The translations under genes and the position numbers were made by a program. Source: Pseudomonas sp. TH31 (GTDB taxonomy: Bacteria; Pseudomonadota; Gammaproteobacteria; Pseudomonadales; Pseudomonadaceae). Taken from it: a DNA stretch of 64,000 nt. The notes beneath the pieces are model-generated. The model searched no databases. It worked only from the letters and a program-made list of their open reading frames with translations, and was not told where the DNA came from. The DNA is taken from NCBI RefSeq assembly GCF_016650815.1, contig NZ_JAEKEZ010000026.1, forward strand, positions 21,251-85,250. The letters are read 5' to 3'. Positions 20,601 to 29,535 of the stretch are shown here, piece by piece (the first letter of the stretch is position 1; the number at the start of each line of letters is the position of its first letter).

Positions 20601-22706
20601 GTGAACCCGGTAATCAAAAAATTCCAGTTCGGTCAGTCGACCGTTACCCTCGAGACCGGCCGTATCGCCCGTCAGGCCTCCGGCGCAGTATTGGTCACCG
20701 TTGACGACGACGTCAGCGTATTGGTGACCGTCGTTGGTGCCAAGCAAGCCGATCCAGGCAAGGGCTTCTTCCCTCTGTCCGTTCACTACCAGGAAAAGAC
20801 TTACGCTGCCGGTAAGATCCCTGGCGGTTTCTTCAAGCGTGAAGGCCGTCCTTCCGAGAAAGAAACCCTGACTTCCCGACTGATCGACCGTCCGATCCGT
20901 CCGCTGTTCCCAGAAGGCTTCATGAACGAAGTGCAGGTTGTCTGCACCGTCGTTTCCACCAGCAAGAAGACCGATCCGGACATCGCTGCGATGATCGGTA
21001 CCTCGGCTGCCCTGGCGATCTCCGGCATTCCTTTCGATGGCCCTATCGGCTGTGCACGCGTTGCGTTCCACGAAAGCACCGGCTACCTGCTGAACCCGAC
21101 TTACGAACAACAGAAAGCTTCGAGCCTGGACATGGTCGTTGCCGGTACTTCGGAAGCCGTGTTGATGGTTGAATCGGAAGCCAAAGAGCTGACCGAAGAC
21201 CAGATGCTGGGCGCGGTACTGTTTGCTCACGACGAGTTCCAGGTTGTGATCAACGCCGTTAAAGAACTGGCTGCCGAAGCGGCCAAGCCAACTTGGGCCT
21301 GGGCACCACAGCCAGAAGCAACCGCTCTGCTGGGCGCTATCCGTGCCGAGTTCGGCGACGCGATCTCCCAGGCTTACACCATCACCATCAAGGCCGATCG
21401 TTACGCTCGCCTGGGTGAGCTGAAAGACCAGGTTGTTGCCAAGCTGTCCGGTGAAGAAGGCCAGCCTTCTTCCAGCGAAGTCAAAGCAGCATTCGGCGAA
21501 ATCGAATACCGCACCGTTCGCGAAAACATCGTAAACGGCAAGCCACGTATCGACGGTCGCGACACCAAGACTGTACGTCCTCTGAACATCGAAGTCGGTG
21601 TTCTGCCAAAGACCCACGGTTCGGCTCTGTTCACCCGTGGCGAAACCCAGGCTCTGGTTGTTGCAACACTGGGCACCGCCCGTGACGCACAACTGCTGGA
21701 CACCCTGGAAGGCGAGAAAAAAGACCCGTTCATGCTGCACTACAACTTCCCTCCGTTCTCGGTAGGTGAGTGTGGTCGCATGGGTGGCGCTGGTCGTCGC
21801 GAAATCGGTCACGGCCGTCTGGCCCGTCGTTCGATTGCAGCCATGCTGCCTGCCGCCGACGTGTTCCCGTACACCATTCGTGTGGTGTCGGAAATCACCG
21901 AATCCAACGGTTCGAGCTCGATGGCTTCGGTCTGCGGCGCTTCCCTGGCCCTGATGGATGCCGGCGTTCCAATGAAGGCACCGGTTGCCGGTATCGCCAT
22001 GGGTCTGGTTAAAGAAGGCGAGAAGTTCGCCATCCTGACCGACATCCTGGGTGACGAAGACCACCTCGGCGACATGGACTTCAAAGTAGCCGGTACCGCC
22101 AAAGGTGTTACCGCGCTGCAGATGGACATCAAGATCAAAGGCATCACCGAAGAAATCATGGAAATCGCTCTGGGCCAAGCCCTGGAAGCGCGCCTGAACA
22201 TCCTCGGTCAGATGAACCAGATCATTGCTCAGTCCCGTACCGAGCTGTCGGAAAATGCTCCGACCATGATCGCGATGAAAATCGACACCGACAAAATCCG
22301 TGATGTCATCGGTAAAGGCGGCGCGACCATTCGTGCGATCTGTGAAGAAACCAAGGCTTCGATCGACATCGAAGACGACGGCTCGATCAAGATCTTCGGC
22401 GAAACCAAGGAAGCTGCTGAAGCTGCACGTCAGCGCGTTCTGGGCATCACCGCAGAAGCTGAAATCGGCAAGATCTACGTCGGTAAGGTTGAGCGCATCG
22501 TCGACTTCGGCGCATTCGTCAACATCCTGCCTGGCAAGGACGGTCTGGTTCACATCTCCATGTTGAGCGATGCTCGCGTAGAGAAAGTGACCGACATCCT
22601 GAAAGAAGGCCAGGAAGTGGAAGTACTGGTACTGGACGTGGACAACCGCGGCCGTATCAAGCTGTCCATCAAAGACGTAGCAGCAGCCAAGGCATCGGGC
22701 GTTTAA
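20601..22706 (+). CDS. pnp: Polyribonucleotide nucleotidyltransferase (PNPase)
   Basis: This is a 3'-5' phosphorolytic exoribonuclease of the degradosome. The 701-residue product has two RNase PH domains (first with RPIRPLFPEGF; second with the FNFPPFSVGE-type motif, here YNFPPFSVGECGRMGG), an alpha-helical linker, a KH domain (IRDVIGKGGATIRAICEET) and an S1 domain (GKVERIVDFGAFVNILPGKDGLVHIS). The start is GTG at 20601 after GAAGGTAGG. A strong terminator follows. Confidence 0.97.
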   Translation: MNPVIKKFQFGQSTVTLETGRIARQASGAVLVTVDDDVSVLVTVVGAKQADPGKGFFPLSVHYQEKTYAAGKIPGGFFKREGRPSEKETLTSRLIDRPIRPLFPEGFMNEVQVVCTVVSTSKKTDPDIAAMIGTSAALAISGIPFDGPIGCARVAFHESTGYLLNPTYEQQKASSLDMVVAGTSEAVLMVESEAKELTEDQMLGAVLFAHDEFQVVINAVKELAAEAAKPTWAWAPQPEATALLGAIRAEFGDAISQAYTITIKADRYARLGELKDQVVAKLSGEEGQPSSSEVKAAFGEIEYRTVRENIVNGKPRIDGRDTKTVRPLNIEVGVLPKTHGSALFTRGETQALVVATLGTARDAQLLDTLEGEKKDPFMLHYNFPPFSVGECGRMGGAGRREIGHGRLARRSIAAMLPAADVFPYTIRVVSEITESNGSSSMASVCGASLALMDAGVPMKAPVAGIAMGLVKEGEKFAILTDILGDEDHLGDMDFKVAGTAKGVTALQMDIKIKGITEEIMEIALGQALEARLNILGQMNQIIAQSRTELSENAPTMIAMKIDTDKIRDVIGKGGATIRAICEETKASIDIEDDGSIKIFGETKEAAEAARQRVLGITAEAEIGKIYVGKVERIVDFGAFVNILPGKDGLVHISMLSDARVEKVTDILKEGQEVEVLVLDVDNRGRIKLSIKDVAAAKASGV

Positions 22707-22734
22707 TCACCCCCGCACTTAAGCGCTGAACAAC

Positions 22735-22763
22735 AAAACGCCCCGACTGGTTCGGGGCGTTTT
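22735..22763 (+). terminator. Terminator of the rimP-pnp operon
   Basis: AAAACGCCCCGA pairs with TCGGGGCGTTTT around a 5-base loop and ends in T. It lies 28 bases after the pnp stop. Confidence 0.85.
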
Positions 22764-22778
22764 GCTGTGTGTCATACA

Positions 22779-22853
22779 ATCAAAAGATCGCAGCCTTCGG
22801 CAACTCCTACACCGGCCCCATGTAGGAGCTGCCGAAGGCTGCGATCTTTTGAT
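22779..22853. repeat. Palindromic repeat of the AGCTGCCGAAGGCTGCGATC family
   Basis: Two 33-base arms in inverted orientation (one mismatch) are separated by 9 bases. It is the clearest of several copies of this family in the window (29330, 39316, 43918, 53931, 59368). It sits in intergenic space after pnp. Confidence 0.85.
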
Positions 22854-22921
22854 TTTAAGTCTGAAAAAGAGCGGTCCGGCAAGTTGCCGGACCTCGATAC
22901 CGGTGCTAGGTTTAGCCCACC

Positions 22922-22997
22922 GCCCGTGTAGCTCAGCCGGTAGAGCAGCGCACTCGTAACGCGAAGGTCGCAGGTTCGATTCCTGTCTCGGGCACCA
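22922..22997 (+). tRNA. tRNA-Thr (anticodon CGT)
   Basis: A 76-base tRNA with acceptor GCCCGTG/CTCGGGC (one U-U mismatch), D-arm GCTCAGCCGGTAGAGC, anticodon loop CTCGTAA with CGT, T-arm GCAGG-TTCGATT-CCTGT and encoded CCA. It lies alone between pnp and a convergent gene. Confidence 0.92.
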
Positions 22998-23006
22998 TTG
23001 CTGCTG

Positions 23007-23672
23007 TTATTTCACTTTTCGGCTCAGGTCTTCGACGGTGCGTTTGAGCTGGTCGAGTTGATTGTCCTGATCACTGACTTCCCGCTTAAGACTGGACAGA
23101 TCGCTGGAGCTTGAACTTGAGCTCGATCCGGCACTGCGCTTGAGGTCTTCGACCTGGCTGGCCAGTTTTTTCAGATCGTTGTCCTGATCGCTGACGGTGC
23201 GTTTCAGGCTGGACAACTCGCTTGAGCTGGAACTGGAACTCGAGCCGCTATTGCGCTTGAGGTCCTCGAGTTGTTTACCGAGCTCTTTCAGGTCTTTGTT
23301 CTGTTCCTCGACGGTACGCTTGAGGCTGGATATTTCATTGGTACTTGAGCCGGAGCTGGTGCCGGTGTTGCGCCTGAGCTCTTCGATGAGGCGCGCTTGC
23401 TCGCTGACGGTGTTCTTCAGGGTGCTGATTTCAGCCGTGCTGGTCTTGACGGTGCCCTGCAATTTTTCGATTTCATCGACCGCCAGGTTGGTTCTGACCA
23501 GTACGGTTTTGCCGTATGAGTTATGGGTGGCGGTCAGTGTGTCGTTGTAGGAAGGATTGTCTGAGCTAAGCTCGATAGCCTGGGCCGTACTGGCCAGTGC
23601 CGTATTGCCGAGCAGCAAGGCGGCCATGCCAGTTGCAAACAGGGTAGACGGAAACTTTGGAAAATTGCGCAT
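23007..23672 (-). CDS. Secreted coiled-coil protein with Ser-rich tandem repeats
   Basis: This 221-residue protein is of unknown function. The ATG at 23672 gives a Sec signal peptide (MRNFPKFPSTLFATGMAALLLG, cleavage near ALA/STAQA); a longer frame from 23708 adds 12 residues with no signal character. After residue about 70 there are four units of about 39 residues, each a heptad stretch such as ISSLKRTVEEQNKDLKEL ending in EDLKR or a variant. They are joined by linkers of Gly/Ser, two of them eight Ser in a row. The pattern predicts rigid coiled-coil rods with flexible hinges outside the cytoplasm. It converges on tRNA-Thr and is monocistronic. I know no named family. Confidence 0.75.
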   Translation of the reverse strand: MRNFPKFPSTLFATGMAALLLGNTALASTAQAIELSSDNPSYNDTLTATHNSYGKTVLVRTNLAVDEIEKLQGTVKTSTAEISTLKNTVSEQARLIEELRRNTGTSSGSSTNEISSLKRTVEEQNKDLKELGKQLEDLKRNSGSSSSSSSSELSSLKRTVSDQDNDLKKLASQVEDLKRSAGSSSSSSSSDLSSLKREVSDQDNQLDQLKRTVEDLSRKVK

Positions 23673-23988
23673 CACCTGAGTTCCTTGTGAAGTGCCTATA
23701 TGGCACATCGCTATGACTTCGATTTTTGAAACACGTTCCTGTGGGCCTCACAAAATAAGCGTGGTCGGTGACGTCATCCGTTTTTTTGTAGAATTGATGT
23801 AAACATGCATATAAATCGTCAGCTAAAGGTCCTATATTCGGAGCTTGCATGAGCACCACCGAGCTGTTTTCAGATGATCCCGAATGGTTCTGAAGGCCAG
23901 ACAAACCGGGCTTCACGCGGTTTTTTGCGTCAGAGAGATCCTTGATGATCCAGATCCATCTTCCATTCCCCAGATCAGCGAGAACGAC

Positions 23989-24294
23989 ATGACCGTTAAA
24001 GAATTGACCCAAGAAGCCAGACACGAAGAAGCGCTCAAGAAGTACGTACTGGAGTCGCCCCAGCTAGCCGAAGAGATCAAGGACCTGCCCGCCGACGATC
24101 AGAAAGACCAGATCCAGTGGGCGTTCGAGGATGAAGCGGAGTCGCAAGGCTTGCAGCCCTGGGAGCTGACGCTCAAGTACACCTCGACGCCTGAAGAGTT
24201 CGAGGCAGCACGCCTGGTTCTGCACAAGGAGGCGGCCGAAGTCCTGGGCGTCGAATGGGAAGAGTACTGCGAGATGAATAATCTGGTGGTCTAA
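23989..24294 (+). CDS. Small conserved Pseudomonas protein (DUF6388-like)
   Basis: This 101-residue, acidic, soluble, helical protein starts MTVKELTQEARHEEALKKYV and ends in EVLGVEWEEYCEMNNLVV. It resembles small proteins of unknown function common in Pseudomonas (DUF6388 by memory, uncertain). The ATG at 23989 begins the conserved part; the frame is open 35 codons further upstream without a good ribosome site. It has no signal peptide or catalytic motif, and its function is unknown. A REP pair follows it. Confidence 0.75.
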   Translation: MTVKELTQEARHEEALKKYVLESPQLAEEIKDLPADDQKDQIQWAFEDEAESQGLQPWELTLKYTSTPEEFEAARLVLHKEAAEVLGVEWEEYCEMNNLVV

Positions 24295-24310
24295 ACACGG
24301 CGACAAACCT

Positions 24311-24398
24311 GTGGGAGCGGGCTTGCTCGCGAAGAGGGAGTGTCAGTCGACATTATTGTCGTCTGACCCACCGCTTTCGCGAGCAAGTCCGCTCCCAC
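24311..24398. repeat. REP doublet (REPIN-like)
   Basis: Two inverted copies of the GTGGGAGCGGGCTTGCTCGC palindrome type flank a 40-base spacer with its own GTCGAC-type symmetry. It is typical of fluorescent Pseudomonas intergenic spaces and lies between two convergent genes. Confidence 0.85.
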
Positions 24399-24428
24399 AT
24401 GGCATGTGCTACGGCAGACATATTTTAA

Positions 24429-25276
24429 TCAGAGACTGAGCCGCATCGACAGGTCAACCGCCTTCACATCCTTGGTCATTGCCCCGATCGAAATGTAATC
24501 AACACCGGTTTCGGCAATCGGCAGCAACGTGCTTTCGTTGATACCGCCGCTGGCCTCCAGTTTTGCCTTGCCGCCGTTCAGGCGCACGGCTTCGCGCATG
24601 TCATCCAGGCTCAGTTCGTCGAGCATGATGATGTCGGCACCGGCCGCCAGGGCCTCCTTCAGCTCATCCAGGCTTTCCACTTCGATTTCCACCGGCTTGC
24701 CCGGGCAATCTTGTGCGCGGCTTTAATGGCCTCAGGGATGCCGCCGCAGGCGGCGATATGGTTTTCCTTGATCAGGAAGGCGTCATACAGGCCGATGCGA
24801 TGGTTGTGGCAGCTGCCGCAAGTCACGGCGTACTTCTGCGCCAGACGCAGCCCCGGCAGGGTTTTGCGGGTGTCGAGCAGTTTTACCTGCGTCTCGGCGA
24901 CGAAATCCGCCAGAAACTGCGCGCGCGTTGCCACGCCAGACAGCAGTTGCAGGAAATTCAGCGCACAGCGTTCACCCGTCAGCAGCGAGCGCGCCGGGCC
25001 TTCGAGGTGGAACAGCGCCTGATTGGGTTTCACCCGTTCGCCATCGCGCACCTGCCAGTGCACCGCAACCCGTGGGTCCAGTTGCCGAAAAACGGCGTCG
25101 ACCCACGCGGTACCGGCAATGACGGCAGCGTCGCGGGTGATGATGGTGGCTTTGGCCAGGCGTTCGGCGGGAATCAATTGCGCGGTGATGTCGCCGCTGC
25201 CGATGTCTTCGAGCAACGCGCGGCGCACGTTGGCTTCGATTTCGGCGGTCAAATCGGCGAGACGTAGATTCGGCAT
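24429..25276 (-). CDS. nadC: Nicotinate-nucleotide pyrophosphorylase, frameshifted as read (one base missing)
   Basis: It converts quinolinate and PRPP to nicotinate mononucleotide in NAD synthesis. The N-terminal part (MPNLRLADLTAEI...) contains LLDTRKTLPGLRLAQKYAVTCGSCHNHRIGLYDAFLIKENH. It then reads AHKIARASRWKSK where AHKIAPGKPVEIEVESLDELKEAL is expected. The correct continuation, with EASGGINESTLLPIAETGVDYISIG, is in the next frame to 24429. One base missing in the GGG at 24703-24705 (CCC in the coding strand) explains it; repaired length is 282 residues, normal. The start at 25276 was chosen over 25288 by family N-terminus. Confidence 0.92.
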
Positions 25277-25636
25277 AACGGGCTCCACAAACTAAGTGGC
25301 TCGATTATAGGGCCATGGTGCGAGCCAACCCAAGGCGTCCACGGTGTTCACATCGCTCTGAAACCTGCATTTGGTCGATTCGTCCGAGCATTTGGCGCTA
25401 AGCAAGGGTCTGTCCTGTACGTCTATTTCCAGGTGAGGCGCAGAGTCTGCTGGCACAAGCGGCGTGTTTTGCCGATAATCCGCCTTGCATTTGACGTCAT
25501 AGCTTTGACGTCTCTTTGGGTCCCCGATTATTGAATGACAGCGTGAGGGCAGTGTTCCCCGCTGAGCGCCGGCGGTGATGTTGGCGCAGTCGATCTTTCT
25601 TACCGAACCGAAGAATCACCGTTTCAGGAGGCTTGG
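25277..25636. other. Divergent intergenic region nadC / DUF1631 gene
   Basis: These 360 bases carry no convincing gene and must hold promoters for both flanking genes. A direct repeat TTTGACGTC occurs at 25490-25498 and 25504-25512 (14-base period). A clear CAGGAGG site for the downstream gene is at 25625-25631. Confidence 0.5.
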
Positions 25637-27856
25637 ATGCACAACGACGGGAATGTAGTGCCTTTGCACAAGGCGGCTACCGATCAGGCGACCCGCTCGC
25701 CGCTCGCCCGCCTGCCTGTGATTCTGCTTCAGGTTCGCGACAAGGCTGCTCAGTTGCTCAGGCACGGTTTGCAGGCGCTGTTCGATAACGCCGACGACAC
25801 GCTGTTCGAAATGGCCGACCGGGCCCGCAACGACGTCGAGCAGAACCTCTTTTTCGAAGCCATGCGCGACTTGCGCCTCAAGCGCAAAAGCATTGAGCGC
25901 GGGTTTCTCGAACAATTTTTCGAGGCGTTCGTCAGCCTCACTCAGTACGACATCACTCGGTCAACCTTGCCCCAGTTATTGGCGTTCGATGCCAACGCAT
26001 CGCTGCCCAATGATGATCTGGAACGCAATGTCGCGGTGGAGGCGATGGTCAGCAAAGTACTGAACCGCGAGGGTTTCGCCCTCGATCAATTGACCACCCG
26101 ACTCAGCGTGTTGTTGGGCAAGGAGCTGCTCGAACAGCACAACCCGATGGGCCCGGCGATGCTGTGCGAGTATTTTCTGCAGGCCGGGCGCAATCTGGGC
26201 GTGGAGATCAAGGTCAAGCTGATCATCCTCAAACTGTTCGAGCGCTATGTGCTCAGCAGCGCCGATCAGCTCTATGCCGAAGCCAACCAATTGTTGATCG
26301 CCACCGGCGTGTTACCCGAGCTCAAGCCAGCGCCGGCGCGGCGTGCGGCTGACCGCGCGGCGGCCAGTGCCCATGCCGAACCCGCCGAGACGGTTGTCCG
26401 ATGTGGCAATACGCAGATTGATGACAGCGTGCAGGAAGTCTTCGCCGCCTTGCAGGAACTGCTTTTCCACGTGCGTGGCAGTGTCGCGCCGACGCTTGAG
26501 CTCAGCGCCCCGGCCCAGCCGATTTCCACCCGCGACTTGCTGCGCCTGCTGTCGCACTTGCAGCAATACGTGCCGGCCCTGGCGGCTCAGGACGACTTCG
26601 ACCTGCGCAACCAACTCGAACAACTGCTGACCCGCGTCAGCGTAAAAAGCGGCAAGTCGCGGGTGGTTGGGGTGGCCGACGAAGACGTGATCAACCTGAT
26701 CGCCATGCTCTTCGAATGCATTCTCGATGACCGCAACCTGCCGGATTCGCTCAAGGCGCTTATCGGGCGCTTGCAGATCCCGATGCTGAAGGTCGCGGTG
26801 CTCGACAAGAGCTTTTTCAGCCGCAGCAGCCACCCGGCGCGACGTCTGCTCAACGAAATCGCCACTGCGGCCATGGGTTGGGGCCAGTGCGACGATCATG
26901 AGCGCGATTCGTTGTACCTGCGCATCGAGCAAGTGGTGCAGCGGCTGTTGAATGACTTTGTCGACGACCCGGCGATTTTCTCCGAGTTGCTGGCGGACTT
27001 TCTGGCGTTTACCAGCGATGAGCGCCGTCGCAGCGAGCTGCTGGAACAGCGTACCCGGGACGCCGAAGAAGGTCGGGCCAAGGCTGAATTGGCGCGTCAG
27101 CGGGTCGAACAGGCGCTGAATGAGACCTTGTTGGGCAAGCTGCTCCCGCAAGGCGTGGTGGTGTTCGTCCAGGATGCCTGGAGCAAGGTGCTGTTGCTGA
27201 CGTGCCTCAAGCACGGCGATCAGTCCGCCGAATGGCACGCCGATGTGCAAACCATGGCGCAATTGATCTGGAGCGTGCAGCGTCACGAAGAAGCCGACGC
27301 GAGCCTGCGCCTGCTATCGCTGGTGCCGGGACTGCTCAAATCCCTGCGTGACGGCCTGAGCAGCTCGGCATTCGACCCGTTTGCCACCAGTGAATTCTTC
27401 AGTGAGCTGGAGGTCTTGCACGTTCAACTGTTCGAGCGGCCAGCCCCCCGGGCACCGGAACAGACAACACCCCGCGATGCGCCAGTGATGGTCGAAGTGC
27501 TGGAGGAAATCTTCTTGCGTACTGCCGATGAGGGGCCGGTAGACACGACATCGGTACGTTTGCCGGCCGACGATGTCGGTCTGCTTCAGGTCGATCAGTT
27601 GCGCCTGGGCTGCTGGGTCGAGTTTCAGGAAGACGAAGAAAATACCCTGCGTTGCAAGCTGGCAGCGATCATTGAAGCCACCGGCAAGTATATTTTCGTC
27701 AACCGCACCGGGATGAAAGTGCTGGAACGCAGTCGCACCGGCCTGGCCCTGGAGTTGCGCCGGGGTGCGGTGCGTGCGCTGGACGATACATTGCTGTTCG
27801 ATCGGGCCCTGGAATCGGTGATCGGCAACTTGCGGCGTCTCAATCACGGCAAGTGA
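25637..27856 (+). CDS. DUF1631 family protein with a C-terminal PilZ-like domain
   Basis: This 739-residue, mostly helical cytoplasmic protein of unknown function lies between nadC and ampD, as in P. aeruginosa. The body matches my memory of the large DUF1631 family (LTQYDITRSTLPQLLAFDANASLP; AAMGWGQCDDHERDSLYLRIEQVV). Residues about 645-735 (LRLGCWVEFQEDEENTLRCKLAAIIEATGKYIFVNRTGMKV) have the strand pattern of a PilZ barrel, but I do not see the RxxxR...DxSxxG cyclic-di-GMP motif. The ATG follows CAGGAGG with a 5-base spacer. Confidence 0.85.
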   Translation: MHNDGNVVPLHKAATDQATRSPLARLPVILLQVRDKAAQLLRHGLQALFDNADDTLFEMADRARNDVEQNLFFEAMRDLRLKRKSIERGFLEQFFEAFVSLTQYDITRSTLPQLLAFDANASLPNDDLERNVAVEAMVSKVLNREGFALDQLTTRLSVLLGKELLEQHNPMGPAMLCEYFLQAGRNLGVEIKVKLIILKLFERYVLSSADQLYAEANQLLIATGVLPELKPAPARRAADRAAASAHAEPAETVVRCGNTQIDDSVQEVFAALQELLFHVRGSVAPTLELSAPAQPISTRDLLRLLSHLQQYVPALAAQDDFDLRNQLEQLLTRVSVKSGKSRVVGVADEDVINLIAMLFECILDDRNLPDSLKALIGRLQIPMLKVAVLDKSFFSRSSHPARRLLNEIATAAMGWGQCDDHERDSLYLRIEQVVQRLLNDFVDDPAIFSELLADFLAFTSDERRRSELLEQRTRDAEEGRAKAELARQRVEQALNETLLGKLLPQGVVVFVQDAWSKVLLLTCLKHGDQSAEWHADVQTMAQLIWSVQRHEEADASLRLLSLVPGLLKSLRDGLSSSAFDPFATSEFFSELEVLHVQLFERPAPRAPEQTTPRDAPVMVEVLEEIFLRTADEGPVDTTSVRLPADDVGLLQVDQLRLGCWVEFQEDEENTLRCKLAAIIEATGKYIFVNRTGMKVLERSRTGLALELRRGAVRALDDTLLFDRALESVIGNLRRLNHGK

Positions 27857-27920
27857 TCGCGCGCAGAGGGTCTATCGCGGCATACTGGGCGCCAACACGG
27901 TCGTCGTTGAAGGAACCTGT

Positions 27921-28481
27921 ATGCAGTTGGACCCCGCGAGCGGTTGGTGCCAGGGCGTAAACATATGCCCCTCGCCCAACTTCAATGCGCGCCCCACGGA
28001 TGAAATTTCCCTGTTGGTGATCCACAACATCAGCCTGCCGCCGGCGCAGTTCGCCACCGGCAAGGTGCAGGAATTTTTCCAGAATCGTCTGGATGTCACG
28101 GAGCATCCCTACTTTGAGGGGATTGCTGACCTGCGGGTGTCTGCGCATTTTCTGATCGAGCGTGACGGCACTGTCACTCAGTTTGTCTCCTGTCTTGAGC
28201 GTGCCTGGCATGCCGGCATCTCGAATTTTGAGGGGCGGGAAGTCTGTAACGATTTTTCCGTGGGCATCGAGCTCGAAGGTACGGATGATCTGCCCTTTAC
28301 CGACGCGCAGTATCAAGCATTGACGACACTGACCCGACAGCTGCAAAACACGTTCACCGGCATTACCGCGCAGCGCATTTGCGGGCATAGCGACATCGCG
28401 CCCAGGCGTAAAACCGATCCGGGACCGGCGTTCGACTGGACACGCTATCGCGCCGCTCTGGCAAAAGAGGAACAACAATGA
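27921..28481 (+). CDS. ampD: 1,6-anhydro-N-acetylmuramyl-L-alanine amidase AmpD
   Basis: This cytoplasmic zinc amidase recycles muropeptides; its loss derepresses AmpC beta-lactamase in pseudomonads. The 186-residue product has zinc ligands His35 (LLVIHNISLP), His156 (ICGHSDIAP) and Asp166 (RKTDPGPAFDW), with catalytic Glu118 and Lys164. There is no signal peptide, which separates it from periplasmic AmpDh proteins. The stop overlaps the ampE start by 4 bases. Confidence 0.97.
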   Translation: MQLDPASGWCQGVNICPSPNFNARPTDEISLLVIHNISLPPAQFATGKVQEFFQNRLDVTEHPYFEGIADLRVSAHFLIERDGTVTQFVSCLERAWHAGISNFEGREVCNDFSVGIELEGTDDLPFTDAQYQALTTLTRQLQNTFTGITAQRICGHSDIAPRRKTDPGPAFDWTRYRAALAKEEQQ

Positions 28482-29314
28482 GTTTTCTGGTGTTGCTGTT
28501 GGCGGTCTGGATCGAGAAGTTCTCGGCCCTGCGTCATCGGGTTCAGCGTGATGGTGGTTGGGTCCGCGAGCTGCACAAGCTTGAGGCCAGCCCGCGTCTG
28601 AAAGACCGTCCTTGGCTGATATTGGTGCTGTTGGTGTTGCTGCCGGTGGCGCTGCTCGGTTTGTTGTTGCTGGTCCTGGAGCCTTTGGCCTATGGCTTGC
28701 TGGCGCTGCCGGTGCACCTGTTGGTGGTGATTTACAGCCTGGGGCGCGGTGATCTGCTGGCGGGGCTCGGACCGTTTCGCGATGCCTGGCGCCGTGAAGA
28801 CCTGCAAGCCGCTGCGCACGTGGCCAAGCGTGACCTGGACATCTGCGCCGACAATGGCGAGCAGCTGCTGGAGCGGGTTCAGGCCCATCTGATTTGGGAG
28901 GCCTACCAAAGCTTTTTCGCGGTTATTTTCTGGTACTTCCTGCTGGGCCCGGTCGCTGCGCTGAGCTATCGCTTGCTCGCGCTGGCCGAAGAGCACAGCC
29001 AGAACCCGGCGCTGGCCGAGCGTGCGGCGCAACTGCGGCATGCCTTCGATTGGGTGCCGGTGCGGTTGCTGGCGGCCAGTTTTGCCCTGGTCGGTAACTT
29101 TGTTGCGGTCGGGCGGGTGATGCTCCACGAACTGTTGAACTGGAACATCAGCGCCGCCCAGTTGATCGAAAAGGTCGGGCTGGTGGCCGGTGAGATTCCG
29201 GAGCCGGTGGTCGGGCCCGATGGCATCAACAGCCTGGATCGCATCTGGGAACTGCTGTTGCGGGCGGCGGTGCTCTGGTATGCCGGGTTTGCGTTGTGGA
29301 CGGTGCTTTCCTGA
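28478..29314 (+). CDS. ampE: Regulatory signalling modulator protein AmpE
   Basis: This inner-membrane protein is encoded with ampD and is implicated in beta-lactamase induction. The 278-residue product has an N-terminal helix (SFLVLLLAVWIEKFSALRHRVQRDGGW), two adjacent TM segments at about 43-85, and further hydrophobic helices near 145-168, 195-215 and at the C-terminus. Its ATG overlaps the ampD stop (ATGA), indicating coupling. Confidence 0.94.
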   Translation: MSFLVLLLAVWIEKFSALRHRVQRDGGWVRELHKLEASPRLKDRPWLILVLLVLLPVALLGLLLLVLEPLAYGLLALPVHLLVVIYSLGRGDLLAGLGPFRDAWRREDLQAAAHVAKRDLDICADNGEQLLERVQAHLIWEAYQSFFAVIFWYFLLGPVAALSYRLLALAEEHSQNPALAERAAQLRHAFDWVPVRLLAASFALVGNFVAVGRVMLHELLNWNISAAQLIEKVGLVAGEIPEPVVGPDGINSLDRIWELLLRAAVLWYAGFALWTVLS

Positions 29315-29329
29315 TTTGGGCATAAGAAG

Positions 29330-29409
29330 ATCAAAAGATCGCAGCCTTCGGCAGCTCCTACATGGGATCAGCGTTTTCCTGTAGGAGTTGCCGAAGGCTG
29401 CGATCTTTT
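29330..29409. repeat. Palindromic repeat, AGCTGCCGAAGGCTGCGATC family
   Basis: Inverted arms of about 30 bases flank a 17-base spacer, directly after ampE. The second arm runs into TTTTT, so the fold may also end ampDE transcription. Confidence 0.8.
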
Positions 29410-29535
29410 TCGTTAACCTTAAGTTACAAAACCTCCCGCCGATTTGAGCTATACAGAGACAGCGCCCCATAGTGGCTATCTGCTGTCGCTGCGCGCCTGC
29501 CAATAAAAATAAGAAATCAAAAGGGAGACTTCACA

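Noticed and set aside
20490..22553. A 687-codon frame antisense to pnp
   Set aside because: It mirrors PNPase codons and has no domain or ribosome site; same cause as the frame antisense to carAB.
22779..22853. The repeated palindromes as a CRISPR array
   Set aside because: Copies are single palindromic pairs scattered tens of kilobases apart with no regular spacers and no cas genes.
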